Shown piece after piece: positions 10,728 to 22,500 of a DNA stretch of 64,000 bases. The stretch is from Gonium pectorale (lineage: Eukaryota; Chlorophyta; Chlorophyceae; Chlamydomonadales; Volvocaceae). The notes under the pieces are model-generated. The model was not told the DNA's origin. It did not search any database and saw nothing but the letters and a program-made list of their open reading frames with translations. Each line of letters opens with the position of its first letter. Position 1 is the stretch's first letter. The stretch lies in NCBI GenBank assembly GCA_001584585.1, contig LSYV01000002.1, positions 5,949,019-6,013,018 of the forward strand. The letters run 5' to 3'. Both the position numbers and the translations under genes were made by a program.

Positions 10728-12935
10728 TCACACCAGGAACACGCAGCCCAGGGCCACGAGCAGGATGACCACCTCCGCCACGAAGACGCCCGGGGAGCTA
10801 AAGTTCTGTGACATGCCAGAAGGGATTCCGGGTGGATATGGGGGCAGGGAGAGTGAAGTAGGAAAAAGGAGCATATCCATGCGGGCACATGCTCGGCCCT
10901 ATGAAGACCTTTCCCACACTACACAAAAATAAAGAACTCCTTCACCTGCCTACGCCGTGCGGCATGGACAGACATCGATGTGCCTGCTGCAATGCTCCAG
11001 GCGCAGCCACGGTCAGACCATGCCCTCCCCCCCCCCGCCCCCACACACCCTCCCACCCACCAGACCGGCGGTGCACCCTGCACCCCACCCTACCCACCCC
11101 GATGGGCACGATGTCCACGCGCAGCCAGCTCTCCAGCCCTGTCCCCAGCAGCGCCCCCGCGAACAGGCACCCAAACATCAGCGCCACAGCCTTGCCTGTG
11201 GGGCAAGTTTGGGGGGTGTGATTGGTCAGGAGAGGGTTAGGCGTTGCCGGGTCGCAAACGTTGCGGGCGCTGCCGAGGCACGTAGAGGGCGCGGCTGCGG
11301 CAATGAGCCAGCCACAAATCGTCAGCACCCAGCAATCAGACGTAGCTGTTGTAGCTGACCAGGCCCTTCACCGTAGGTACACCGCTACGCACCAAGCCCC
11401 ATCCTTTTGTTCTCCCGCAGGCTGTACACCGCATAGCCCAGCGCCAGCGCCATCTGGAGGCCCGCTGTGTCAGCAAGCTGAGCGTCGGGGGACTCCAGCA
11501 CGGCCTGACGGGCAGGGGTGAGGGTGGGTTGCACGCGCATTCAGTGGACGTGGACGTCAACAGCCTGCGCCTGGCAGCACCCGCTCCCTCCTAGTGCGGG
11601 TTGCCTGCTGTTGAGAGAAGGCCCCAGGCGCAAGGTGAGTGTCGCACGCAGTAGACATGCTGATCCATAGAATGCTGCTGCATACCGGTATGCGCTTTCG
11701 CGCTTGCAGAACTTTGCAGTTCGCATTCACACACATAATACCGTGTGCCTTGATCCGCATCCGGCGAATCTCAGCAAAAGCCCATCCCCCCCCAACATTG
11801 CGGTGCCCATTACCGTAACGCCAGGGGACAGCCCGGTCCGCACAGCACCTGAAATCGCCCCCGCCCGCACCTGCGCCACGGCCCACAGCGCAATGACCCC
11901 GAATACGCCGCCCTGCGTTAGCAGCAGCGTCTGATTGGTGGGCACTGCGAAGCCCACTGGCAGCCCGCCGGCGGGCAGCTTGGGCGCGGCCACCTTCGGC
12001 GCCGGAGCGGCTCCCATAGCCGGCTTCTGCGAGGGCCGCGTGAGAGGGGACTGGTCATAGATTCTGCAACGCTGGTAGCCTCCCCTCCTCCCGCATACTG
12101 ACCCAGATTTCATCATCACATCCGGGAGCGCCTTTTGTCACCTACCGTGGCCTTTGCAGCGCCTCCCCGCTTGGGCGCCTGGACGTCTGCGTACCGAACC
12201 GACGTCGACACCTCCAGCTCTCCCGTAATGCGCTTCTTCATACTCCGCATGAACAGAATGTCTGGGGTGGCGTTGGCGCGGATTTACACAGGTTTGTCAC
12301 AGGTTGCACGGCTTCTGCAGCAGGATGTCTCGTGTGGCCGTCCTAAGGGCGACTGGCCGCTCAGCCCCGCCTTGCTCAAGAAGCCAACACTCCTCCCTGG
12401 CTTCCACGCAAGGTATGCCAAACCCAGGACTGACTTACCATATGCACTCTCGATGGCGACAACCTGTGGCGTGGAGCATTTCAGGGGGCCCGGGGTGGCT
12501 GTTACGCGTGGGTTTGTGGAGCGGATTCGTGGCTTTGGACCTTATTCCAAGCCGATGTTGATACACCCTCAAAATCTTTCGCAGTTTCTCCCTGGAGTAT
12601 GCCTTGCCGAAGCCCCAGTAGCCGAAACCCTCTCCCCCACTGGACTAGCGTCACTCTGTGCCACTGCCCTAACAAGCCCCACTCGCCTTGTCCATATCCC
12701 CATCGGCTGCTGCAAGCTTGCGATTCTTTGCTTGCACGATTTCTTCGAACGACGCGGTCGTGTTCACGTCCAGCAGTTTGCAAGCATCCTCCGCGGTTAG
12801 CCGAGCGACCGGCGGCAAGTCGTCGCTGCTTGCCCGCAGTTGCGTCACACGATTGCGAGGCAATGGGTGTAGGCGCGCGAACCGAAGGTGTGCTCCGCGA
12901 CTGATTTGAGAGGCTCCACGAGACCCAAGCATCAT
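10728..12935 (-). CDS. CPP1: CPP1-like plastid J-domain-like membrane protein (DUF3353)
   Basis: Homolog of CHAPERONE-LIKE PROTEIN OF POR1, a chloroplast membrane protein that in plants stabilises protochlorophyllide oxidoreductase. Reading from 12935: a basic, Arg/Ser-rich transit-like N-terminus (MMLGSRGASQISRG), a J-like domain (ACKLLDVNTTASFEEIVQAK), a 25-nt exon at 12439-12463 giving VVAIESAY, then DILFMRSMKKRITGELEV and STSVRYADV, a linker, and three to four hydrophobic segments (GGVFGVIALWAVAQV, GLQMALALGYAVYSL, AVALMFGCLFAGALL, VFVAEVVILLVALGCVFLV). Exons: 12687-12935, 12439-12463, 12146-12261, 11814-12026, 11393-11504, ~11098-11195, 10728-~10806. The junction between the last two exons is not settled: the obvious donor puts the last exon out of phase, so the donor is probably a little further on. 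The first intron has a GC donor. Family call is secure. Confidence 0.87.
12464..12686 (-). other. GC-AG intron in the CPP1-like gene
   Basis: On the minus strand the J-like exon ends ATGGACAAG followed by GCGAGT, and the intron closes with CCACAG before GTTGTCGCC. The join is phase 0 and gives DGDMDK-VVAIESAYD, restoring the J-like helix. Reading through reaches a stop codon after three further residues. Confidence 0.8.
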
Positions 12936-13758
12936 TCTGTGTTTAATCAGCAACACTGAGCGTTTCTTTTGCTCTTGGTAAGATTTCCTTGGCACCCAGA
13001 GCTAGCAAGCAGAGGCTCAGGTAGAGAACTGCGTGAAGGACTACTATAATATGCTACTTTCCACTTAGGAAACACACTAAGGAACTACATACCGCGCACT
13101 TTGGTTACAAGTGTCGGGGTTCCATTTCGTCCAGGCTCGTCCATCTGGTTTCTACCCCTTGCCCTGACCGACGACGCCCCATCCCCGAGGGGGGGCGCTA
13201 TGCTTAAACCATAAACAAGCACCGAAAGGCCACAACCCCTGTCCCTGCACGCCTGCACGTTTCGGCCTAACCTAGCATTCCATCCACGTCTACGTCCTTG
13301 CCACTTGGCCTCACAGCCGCCCACCTCTTCAGCAGCCAGCACGATGCACAAGGCTGATAAGGGGTCAGCCTTGTTCAACGCACGAGATGAGAACAACCTG
13401 CAGTACCAGCGTCCGTACACCTGTACGAGCACCTGATGCCGAACAGGCGACAGCCACGCAGGCATCACTCCGTCACGCTCAGGCCGCTCCGCTACCTGCC
13501 CCCCGCAGCCAGCATCGTCCCACATCACGCATGCATGTATGCGCGTGGTAACCAGGTAACCCCTAACACGCTCTTAACTCCTCATCCAGCCCGCAATTCA
13601 TGCCTCCTCGCAACCCCGCGCATTCCCGCAATGCAGCCTATTCTAGGCCTAACCCATCGCGCAGACCCCTGCCCCTAAACCCCTGCGTCATGCTCCGCCA
13701 TCCCGTCGCCTCCAAACCCTCAGGCTGCGGCCCCATTCGGCCGCCAAGCCATGGGCGT
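12936..13758. other. Spacer between eIF3b 3' end and CPP1 start
   Basis: Both neighbours run on the minus strand, so this should hold the eIF3b 3' UTR and the CPP1 promoter and 5' UTR. A minus-strand TGTAA (TTACA at about 13105) is a candidate eIF3b poly(A) signal some 650 nt past its stop. No further gene is supported. Confidence 0.5.
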
Positions 13759-16700
13759 TTACTTGTTGCTGTAGGGCTCTTCCTTGACGTCCAGCGCCTG
13801 CTCCACCATGACCTTCTGGAGACTGTACTCCTTCTCGGCGAAGCGCGACCCGTACAGCTCGCGCTTGAAGTCCAGCTGCAGCGCCGCGTAGTTGCGGCGG
13901 CTCTCCATGTACGACTTCCAGTCGTCCAGCCCACGCTGCCGCTCCTGCAGCACGTCTGCGTCGGCCTGGGCACGGACGGGGAGGGGGGCAGGAGGGGGAG
14001 TGTAAACGATGAAAGGGCGACTACCGACTGTCGAACTCGCATCAGTGCGCTCCTGCAAGCCGTGTCGAGATTGCGTCACATGGATTGAGGAGGCTCCGAT
14101 CGGGAGGAGCTCCGCAAGCTAATGTTTGGAAGCCGCTTCTCTCACACGGCCGCGATGAACGGCCCGCATGCGGAGGCACGGCGGGTGGGACGCCCGGGAT
14201 TTGCGACTGCTGACAGGCGCCGCACCTGCATGAGCAGCTGCTCGTCCTCCTCGTCGTAGCGCTTGGTGTACTGCTTGAGGTTCTTGGCGATCTCTGCCTC
14301 CTTCTCGGGCGGCAGCAGGCTGGGCGGGCGTGGCCGCCAGCTGAACTGGTAGAGCTTGTCCCGCTGCGAGCTGCACAGCACAAAAAGGGCAGGCGCGCAC
14401 AACAGAGCTTTGGGCTTCGTCCCGGGAGCTGCCGTGCGGACGAACAAACGTGGCTGCCAGGACTGATTGCACACTGCAGATGCCATTAGACTTGCTATAT
14501 GCGCGCAGCACATTGTCGTATTATACTTGTGTGTAGTTGTATTGCTAAGTGCTGCAGCAGCAGAGTACCAAAGCAAGCCCCATGCGTCCACCCAAAGTGC
14601 CCGTCGGTACCTGTACAGTAGCCGCCCTCCGAAGGACCAGATGTTGACTCCGTTTTCCATCTGCTGCACGTGCGACACCACGGTGGCCACGTAGCGGCCG
14701 GTGGGGTCCCACTCCACGTCGGTGGCCATGAAGTGCTCCGCCGTGGCCATGGTCTCCATCTCGTCCACGCTGAAGAACTCCAGCTGGCCGTTCAGGTTCT
14801 TCAGGCCCGCAAGCACGATGTTGCGGCCCTGGGGCGACCAGCAGATCGCGTTGCAGGAGCGGCTCTCGAGCACCTCTGCGCGTCGATGCAACGCAGAGTG
14901 GGGCGAACAGGCGTCGGTGCTTGGAGCGAGATTCAGGGCGAGACGGGTTGGCCAGCGAGATGCCACAGCGCTGGGGGCCGGGACCGATACATATCAAGGA
15001 CAGAGCCTGGCCCGTGTCTGGCTCCGGCTGTTGCGTATTGCTTGCGCCCGGGGCCTGCGCCCCTCCCGCTAGCACGACTCACTCAGCTCGCGCACGCCCA
15101 GGCGGCCCTTGTCGTCCCGCATGGTGAAGAACGAGATGGAGGGGCGCGGCCCGTCGCCGTGCACCACCGCGAAGCGGTGCCCCTTGGGCTCCCACGCGAA
15201 GTTCAACACACGCTCCTTGTTGTTCTTCAACTCGAACACCTGCGGGCCACCACGGGCACACACGAGGTTGGGTGGTGTTAGTGCATTTGACTGGCAACTT
15301 GACCGGCAGTTCGAAGCCCCTGCTCCGTATGGCTGGCCATACGGAGGCGTAAACTTGCCATTTCGCCCTGCCATCCTCTGCCCACTGACCCATAAGCCAT
15401 GCACCCCAGCGACTCCCCTCCACCGCCTGCCGCACACCTCGAGAGGCACGTCCTTGTCCTTCACGCAGAAAATCTGGAAGCTGGTGGTGGTGGACTTCTT
15501 GGTCTTGGTCCACGCCTCCACCTTGACCGCCAGGTACGTCCCTTGCGGGTGCCAGTACAGCTTCACGTCTGCAGGTGGGGAAGGAGGAGGTCCGGGTCGG
15601 ACGCTGAGGAGGAGGACCGCAAGCGACCCACCGATGCGGGGTCAGAGCAGTCATGCGCAACGCACGTGGCTCGGCGGGGCTGGCTGAAAGCATGGCTCCC
15701 TGCTTAGCGCGAACGGCTGTGCTGCTCCTGATCATTGCAGTCACGGTCAAGCCGCAAGACTGCGGAAAGGGCGCCCTCGCAATGGTCGTCGCCAGGCCCA
15801 TCCCCAAACTCCGCTGCTCCTGGGTGCTGCATTTGTGCTCTATCATTACCCGCTGCGGTTCAGTGGCTTGGCTGGGAAAGATCTACGGCTTTCCCCTGGC
15901 AATCGGAGCCACACGGAACACACGGCCTGCTGGGTCGGCAGTCCGGTATGCATGAGCTCGGCCAAGGCCACCCTGCCGTTTGGGGATGTCAGCCACCATC
16001 CCGCTGTCCGCTCCAGAGCTCCACGGGTACAAGTCTAGCAGCAAGGCGTTCTTAGCGCTAAGGAGGGCGCCAAACGTTCCAACGGCTGATATACGTCCCA
16101 TTTAGTGCTGGTCTTACTTATACCCTCGGCAGTGCTAAACCGTTCCTGAAAGCAACAGCTGCGGCCGTTTTCCTGTCGGTCGCAGCTTGCAGGACCACGC
16201 CCAGCACATAACACATGCAGATTGTGTACGAGCTTTTGCGCTTGTATGCCAGCCGGCCGATCGGCCGTAGACCACTCACCGCTGACGTTGAGCATGTTCT
16301 TCTGGCGCAGCTCGATGCGCTCGGGCACCTTAATGACCACGATGCGCGCCGGCTGGTTTCCGTGCTCGGCCGAGTAGGCGGCCAGCAGCGGCTCCGAGGG
16401 GCTCCACTCGAAGTCCTGCGCGACACGAGGGATGTGCGGGGGGAGGAAGCCAGTGGGAAACTGCACTCCTCCCTGAAGGCATCGCCTCGCCCGTGTAACG
16501 TCGCACGTGTGGCAGCACGGTAGCCCTTGGGCAACATTTCTCCCACGATCTTCCTTCATCGCCGCTGACAACAACGCCATCTTCATATGAAACGAGCATG
16601 TCACTGGTCCCGTACGAGGCGTATTTCTTTCCATGCTCGCTTAACCCGTGTTGCCCCTTAAGAACGCCATGCTGCCAGGGTCAATTACCAGCTGCCCCTT

Positions 16701-19149
16701 CTGCCCACCTGCACTCCGTCCATCTTGAGCGACTCCTTGCCCAGCAGGCCCATATGGGGGCACTCAAAGATGCTGATCTTCCCGCGGCCCAGGCGCGCAA
16801 AGTACAGGTCGTCACGGCCGCCCGCCCACTTGAACACCGGCCACTTGAGCGCGCCGGCGGGGCCCGCCGAAGAGCCAACCGCATACTCGTCCACGGGGCC
16901 CTCAAACTTGCGCAGCAGCTTGCCCGCGCGCACGTCAAAGATGTTGATGAGCACGTGGAAAGAGTCGCGCGCCGTGGCGGGCTCGTGGCTTGTGTACGAC
17001 AGAATGTACTTCTCGTTGGGCGAGAAGTCAACGAGGCGCACGTTGGGGTGCGCGAAGCGGTTGAGGCGCGTGAAGGTGGGCCCGCCCCAGACGGCCATAC
17101 CCTGCCGGTGCATGGTGGCAATCATGGTGCCCTGCGGCGACCACTGCACGAAGCTCTCCGTCCAGTACTCGCGCTGGTAGGCCACGTCCGCGCGGCCGCG
17201 CTTGCCATCGTTCCAGCACACACCAGTGTTGTCGCCGTGACGAATCACATATTGGTCGCGGCCCTGCTTGTCAGCCAGCCAGCTGTGCAGGTTCTCCTAG
17301 GAAGAGGAATCAAGGGGCGAGCAGCGGGGCGGGTCCAACCATGCTTTCAGGAGAGCGCCGGACGATGATGGACGATGGCAAGGACGGCGAGAGACATGCA
17401 AGGTGAGCATATCCTTCGCAGCCGCCGCGCCTCCTGACCACATAGCACAGCGAGCTGAGGAGCAGCCCTTGCAGTGCCCCAGCGGGGACCCGGTAACACA
17501 TGAACAAAGAGGCGGAAGCGCATCAGTACGGCAACATGCTGGAAATGAGGACTGACAATGCTGCCTGCAAGTTGGCTGCGGTGGGCACCCAGCTGCGCGC
17601 CTTTTCCTCTTTCTGCGTGCTCCATTCAGAAAGGGCCGCAAGGCATGGAGGAACGGTGCCCACCATCTGCCGCCGCTCCAGCGATTGGACCCCGCGTTGC
17701 CAGCAGCTAGCAGCTGTCATCGCCCTGTGACAGCCCCGTGGACCCACGGCATATGCGCCGGCCCACAGCTGCGGGCTGCGCAGTGAGCCACAACGCCGGC
17801 GTACTCACGCCTCGTGCCATCCCAAACGCAGCGCCAGCTGCTATCCACGGGCTGCTTCAAATGTGGCGGAGCGGCACTCCCTCGGTGCAACAATGACACA
17901 GCCGCCGCACAGTGCAAGCACCGCACGCGCGTCCGGGCATGGCGCCAGCGTGTCGGAGTCGAAGCCACTGCCCGAAGCCGCCAGCTCGCGAGGCATGTCC
18001 CGGCAGCCCCTGATGGTGAGGTGCCACACCGGCCCTCCTCGCAGGAGCTGTAGCGAAGCCTCCCAGACGAGCTGCCGAAAGGTTGCTGCTTTGTTTGCCA
18101 GAAAGCGAAGAGCAGGCTAGGAGGGCGGGCATGCCATGGCAGCGGCTGCCAATGACCAGCACCGCTCGCAGCTTGATAGAGCTGCCGTGCCCTGGTGACC
18201 TGGTGTGTTGCAGCCCTTGCCTCCCTCCACCGCTCCCGGACCCTGCCCTCCCGCCCATACCGGCTGCTTGTACGGGGCGGGCTCCAACGGCACGTACTCG
18301 TCCGGCACCTTGGCGTACTTGTCAAAGTCATCAAAGCGGCACAAGGTCAGCCTGTGGTTCTTGTCCAGCTGGTAACCCTGGGCGAAGCGCTCATCCAGGA
18401 GCGCTGCGTCCACCTCCTGCGGTTCGTGTATACTTTGTATGTTGAGTTCGTCCACACGTGGTTCCAGCTAGGTCAATGGAAGGGGCGCTCCCCACGCCCG
18501 CTCCCCTAGCGGAGCCAGTGATCGGCCCGTATCCAGCCCCGGCGGGACGAGACCCCGTCCCCACCTCCTTGCGCGCCAGCTCCACGAAGGCAAAGCCCTT
18601 CGAGATCTTGGTCGCCTCATCGACCGGCATGAACACGCCGTCTGCAACGGGCATCGCCGTCACACGCGGGAGAGATAAGGGGCCGCCGCTCCATGCAGGC
18701 AATGTCGCGTGGTTGCCCTCCCGCAACACCGCTGGGGAGCCACCCTGTTCATGTCATTGAAATACCAACGGTACTTACTGTCGCGCACGTCTCCGAGCTT
18801 GCTGGCAATGGTGCGGACCACGTTCATGAGCTTTTCATACTTCTCCTCCGGCACCTTGGGCAAGTTCTGAATGACTGCATGCAGAAATAGCAGCAGCTGA
18901 GCCATAGTCCAGCTGCTGCCTCGGTTGGCGAGCCCGCAGCCGCCGCCCGCTCTCACCCAGGCACGATCCAAAGCCTGACTGCGTCTGGACATCCTCCTCC
19001 TTAACGTCATCGTCGTCGCTCTTAATGCCCATGTCATCGCCAGTGGGCAGGATCAGCTCCTCAAGGTCATAGTTCTCAAATGGAAAGCCCGGCGGCATAT
19101 CAGGAAACAAGTCCCTGGCTACCGCCAGGGGGTTCAGGTCTTGCACCAT
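13759..19149 (-). CDS. EIF3B: Translation initiation factor eIF3 subunit b
   Basis: Scaffold subunit of eIF3, acting in the cytosol in 43S pre-initiation complex assembly and scanning. Eleven exons were traced (18957-19149, 18779-18874, 18565-18641, 18261-18416, 16709-17296, 16280-16415, 15438-15568, 15083-15239, 14611-14875, 14226-14370, 13759-13965). They sum to 2151 nt, giving 716 residues, close to plant eIF3b length. Start MVQDLNPLAVARDLFPDMPP, then an acidic stretch (KSDDDDVKEED), an RRM (VIQNLPKVPEEKYEK ... KGFAFVELARKE), a nine-bladed beta-propeller region (for example NLHSWLADKQGRDQYVIRHG, YWTESFVQWSPQGTMIATMH, FEWSPSEPLLAAYSAEHG, DVEWDPTGRYVATVV) and the helical C-terminus (WRPRPPSLLPPEKEAEIAKN ... 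VKEEPYSNK). A 964-nt intron (17297-18260) is unusually long for this locus and shows no gene of its own. Confidence 0.96.
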
Positions 19150-19550
19150 GGCTGCTGTGGCACTAGCGACGAAGGGCGAATGCAAAGGAGCCGTCGAGGG
19201 CGGGAGACGGGACTAGCTCCACAACTACGGCACACCCTTTGGTTTTGTATTGCCCGCCTACTCTGATACCTAATGTCTCCTGTTCATCTATATACGACTA
19301 CCTCCGGCATCGTCGTTCCGACTACCATACCTTACTGTGCACCATACCTCCTTTCCCTGTGCGGTCCTTGACACCTAGCTTTGTGATGTCAAGGATTCAC
19401 ATGCTGCGTGCGGCTGTCGGTGGCGGGGGCTGGACCTGAGGACGAGGCGCGAGCGCCATACAGGGCAATGATGCACAGGCGCCGACCCGTTGTGGTCAGT
19501 GCCGAAGCTGCTAGTGGCCACGTCTTGCGGGTGACGGCGAGGTCGTGACC
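19150..19550. promoter_or_regulatory. Divergent promoter region between eIF3b and polo-like kinase
   Basis: About 400 bp separate the start codons of two genes transcribed away from each other, so both promoters and 5' UTRs should lie here. The stretch 19240-19390 is visibly richer in A/T and pyrimidine runs than the flanking coding DNA. No TATA box or specific operator is convincing. Confidence 0.5.
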
Positions 19551-22500
19551 ATGGGTTCTGCGTGCATGCGTGTTGCGCAGGCATGTCCCCCTGTCATCCA
19601 TTACGCCGAGGAAGAGGACGGCGATGAAGAGGATTTTGTCAAAAACCGGTGGGCACACAGCGGTTCCCGGCGGGTGTCGGAGGGGGCTAAAAGCCGGACC
19701 GGATGCCGGTGTCGTTACGGCCAACGCAGCTGTGCGTGCAAGGGATGGGCAAGGTCGCCGCCTGGGTGTCCAGGAAGCCGGACCTCGCAACCCTGAAGGA
19801 ACCCCAAGCGCCCCACGGCCCTCCCCGCTGCCGCAGTCTGCTGGGGTATGGAGGCTTTGCGGCTGTCTATGAGGTGGAGCGCGTCTCAGACGGCAGCCGC
19901 GTAGCTGTAAAGGTGCTTTGGCCGCGGGCTCTGGGTACGGGTCGAGGGGAGCCGTGGGCTGGGCCGGGCGCACTGTCTGGGGTGTCTGCCCGCTGGTGTT
20001 GCCAAATGGTTTGTCAGGGACTGACAGGGACTGCGGTTTACGGCGTGCACGAAGCCCGAAGGATGCCAAGCCTTTCTAGACACCCTGGCCCGTAACAAAA
20101 GAAGGTCCTCACTATGTTTGCACAGCACAACTGCCGGCACCACCGCCCTCCCCCTGCGCCCCTCCCAGGTGCTCCCGCTCAGCTCGTTGGCGGATCCCAA
20201 CAAGCTGCGCCGCGTGCAGAACGAGATCGACATCAACCAGCTGCTGCATCACCCGCACCTGGTCACCTTCCTGGGCTCATTCCAGGACGAGGCCAACGTG
20301 TACCTGCTGCAGGAGCTGTGCTGTAAGTCCCGGGGGCCTCGGGCCTGAGGGTCGTACTTCGCCAGGATCATGCTGTACAGGGGATCGGCGAAGAAGAAGA
20401 ACGCGGGGGGTGCGTCTGCGCACGTCGCAGCGGTGCGCAATCTTGCTCATCGCTCGGCCGGGAGCCCCAGCAGAGAGGCAGGGGTGTGCGGCAACGTGTG
20501 CTGGGCCGCTTCAGTGCTGACGTGCCTCTGCTCCCCCGCCCCGTCCAGGTGTGACCCTGAGCGACCTGCTGAAGCGCATGGGGCACATGTCGGAGCTGCA
20601 GGCGGTGCACGTGCTGTGGCAGGTGCGAGGGCAGGCAGTCGGTGGGACAGGCCGTGCAGAGCGCGCTTTGCCGGCCCCGTCTTCCGCGCTTTTCGCACCT
20701 AACTCGTCATCATGCGTCTCCGCGTTTCCCGTGCGTGCTGGCCAAAGCTATTCTTCCGCGCGTGGCTTTCCCACTCATAAACGATTTCTACCAATCCGCC
20801 CGACCGACAGGCCGGCGCCCCCACGATTCCAAAACACGCTTCTGCGACCCCTGCTCCATATCGCGCGCGTATCCGCCATGCCGGCCCCTCAATCGCCCTC
20901 CTTCCCTGCACGCCCACCCCACGCGTCTCCGCTGCTTTCCCGCCGCAGGTCCTGTCCGCGGTGGAGTACCTGCACGGCTGCGGCGTGGCGCACCGCGACC
21001 TCAAGCTCTCCAACGCCTTCCTGGCGTGCGACGGCACCGTCAAGCTGGGGGACCTGGGCCTGGCCTGCCACCTGCCGCACCCTGGCGCGCGCCGCCGCTC
21101 CACGTGCGGCTCGCTCAACTGGATGGCGCCCGAGGTGCTCCGGCCCGGGCCCACGGGCTACGGCCTGGAGGTGGACGTGTGGGCGCTGGGCGTGATGCTG
21201 TTCACGCTGCTTGTTGGGCGGACGCCCTGGCGGAGCGGTAAGGCCTGCGACGCCGACGGCAGCACGGACGGCGGCGACGAGACGCAGGCTGATACCACGG
21301 TGGACCGCATCCTGGGGGCACGCTTCTGCTCGCCGGGGCCGGGCGAGGGCGAGGTGGGGCCCGAGGCGCTGGACCTCATCACCTCGCTGCTGTCCGTGGA
21401 CCCAGCCACTCGGCCGACACTGGAGGCGGTTCGGTGCCATGCGCTATTCGCAAAGCACCAGCTGACGCCATCACCAACGCCGGCAGTGGCGTCGGGGGTG
21501 GAGGCCGACGAGGGTGCGGCGGGGCTGCTGGCGCTGACGGCGGCGTCCTTGAGTGGGCCGTTGTCGATGCCGCCAAGCGACCAGCTCAGCGAGCCGGTGC
21601 CGCCGTCAGGGCATCTGCTGCAGCAGCACGATTCAGCCGTGACATCGCAGCCGGCATCACCGTACTCGGGGCTGTCGCCTGCGGCCGTCGACCTGCGCAC
21701 GCTGCTGGGCGAGGCAGGGCGCGCTGCGCTGGCGGAGCTGGCAGCGGGCGTCAGCGGCGTGCGGGGCGTCGGCGGCAGCACCAGCGGCTCCTACATGGAC
21801 TTGTCTCAGAGCGAGCAATGCAGCGTCGTCACCTCCGCCACCACGGGCACGGGCATGGGCCTGGCGGAACCGCCGCTGCAGGAGGCCGCTGCGGCGATGA
21901 CCATGCCGACGGGGGCGGGAGCTGTGGTGCTGTACACCTGCGGGGGCGAGGGGCAGCGCCGGCGGCGGCCGCACTCATACACTCTGGCAGGGGCCGCGCC
22001 GGCGCGCTTGCTGGACCAGGCGATGCGCACGGGCGGGCCGCAGACCGGGCTGTGCCTGGCCCGCCACACGCACTCGTCACACCGCTCCGGCCATCAGCAC
22101 CACCGGCACAGCTTCCACCGGCACTCTCAGCATGGGCCACAAGCGCACACGCAGCAGCCGCTGACCGGGGGCCCAGCGCAGGCTGTGCAACCGCGGCTCC
22201 AAGTGCGTGCCAGCGCCAGCGCCAGCGTGCCCTCCCCCGCGCTTCCCTCGCACTCCTCCACCTCACCGGTCCTCACCGACCATCTCACGGCAGCCTCCGT
22301 GCCGGACTGGCTGCCTGCCCGGGCTGCCACCATCGACAGCGGTAGCGGCAGCGGTGGGCTGGCGGCCCAGGCGCAGCAGCCGCAGATGAATGGGGCGCAC
22401 CCGCAACCCCGCTCCGGCCCCGCGCACGGTGGGAGTGTGCAGTCCTACTCGTCTTCTTCCGTGTGCGCGCCGCACAGGCACCGCCGCTACCGACGGCAAC

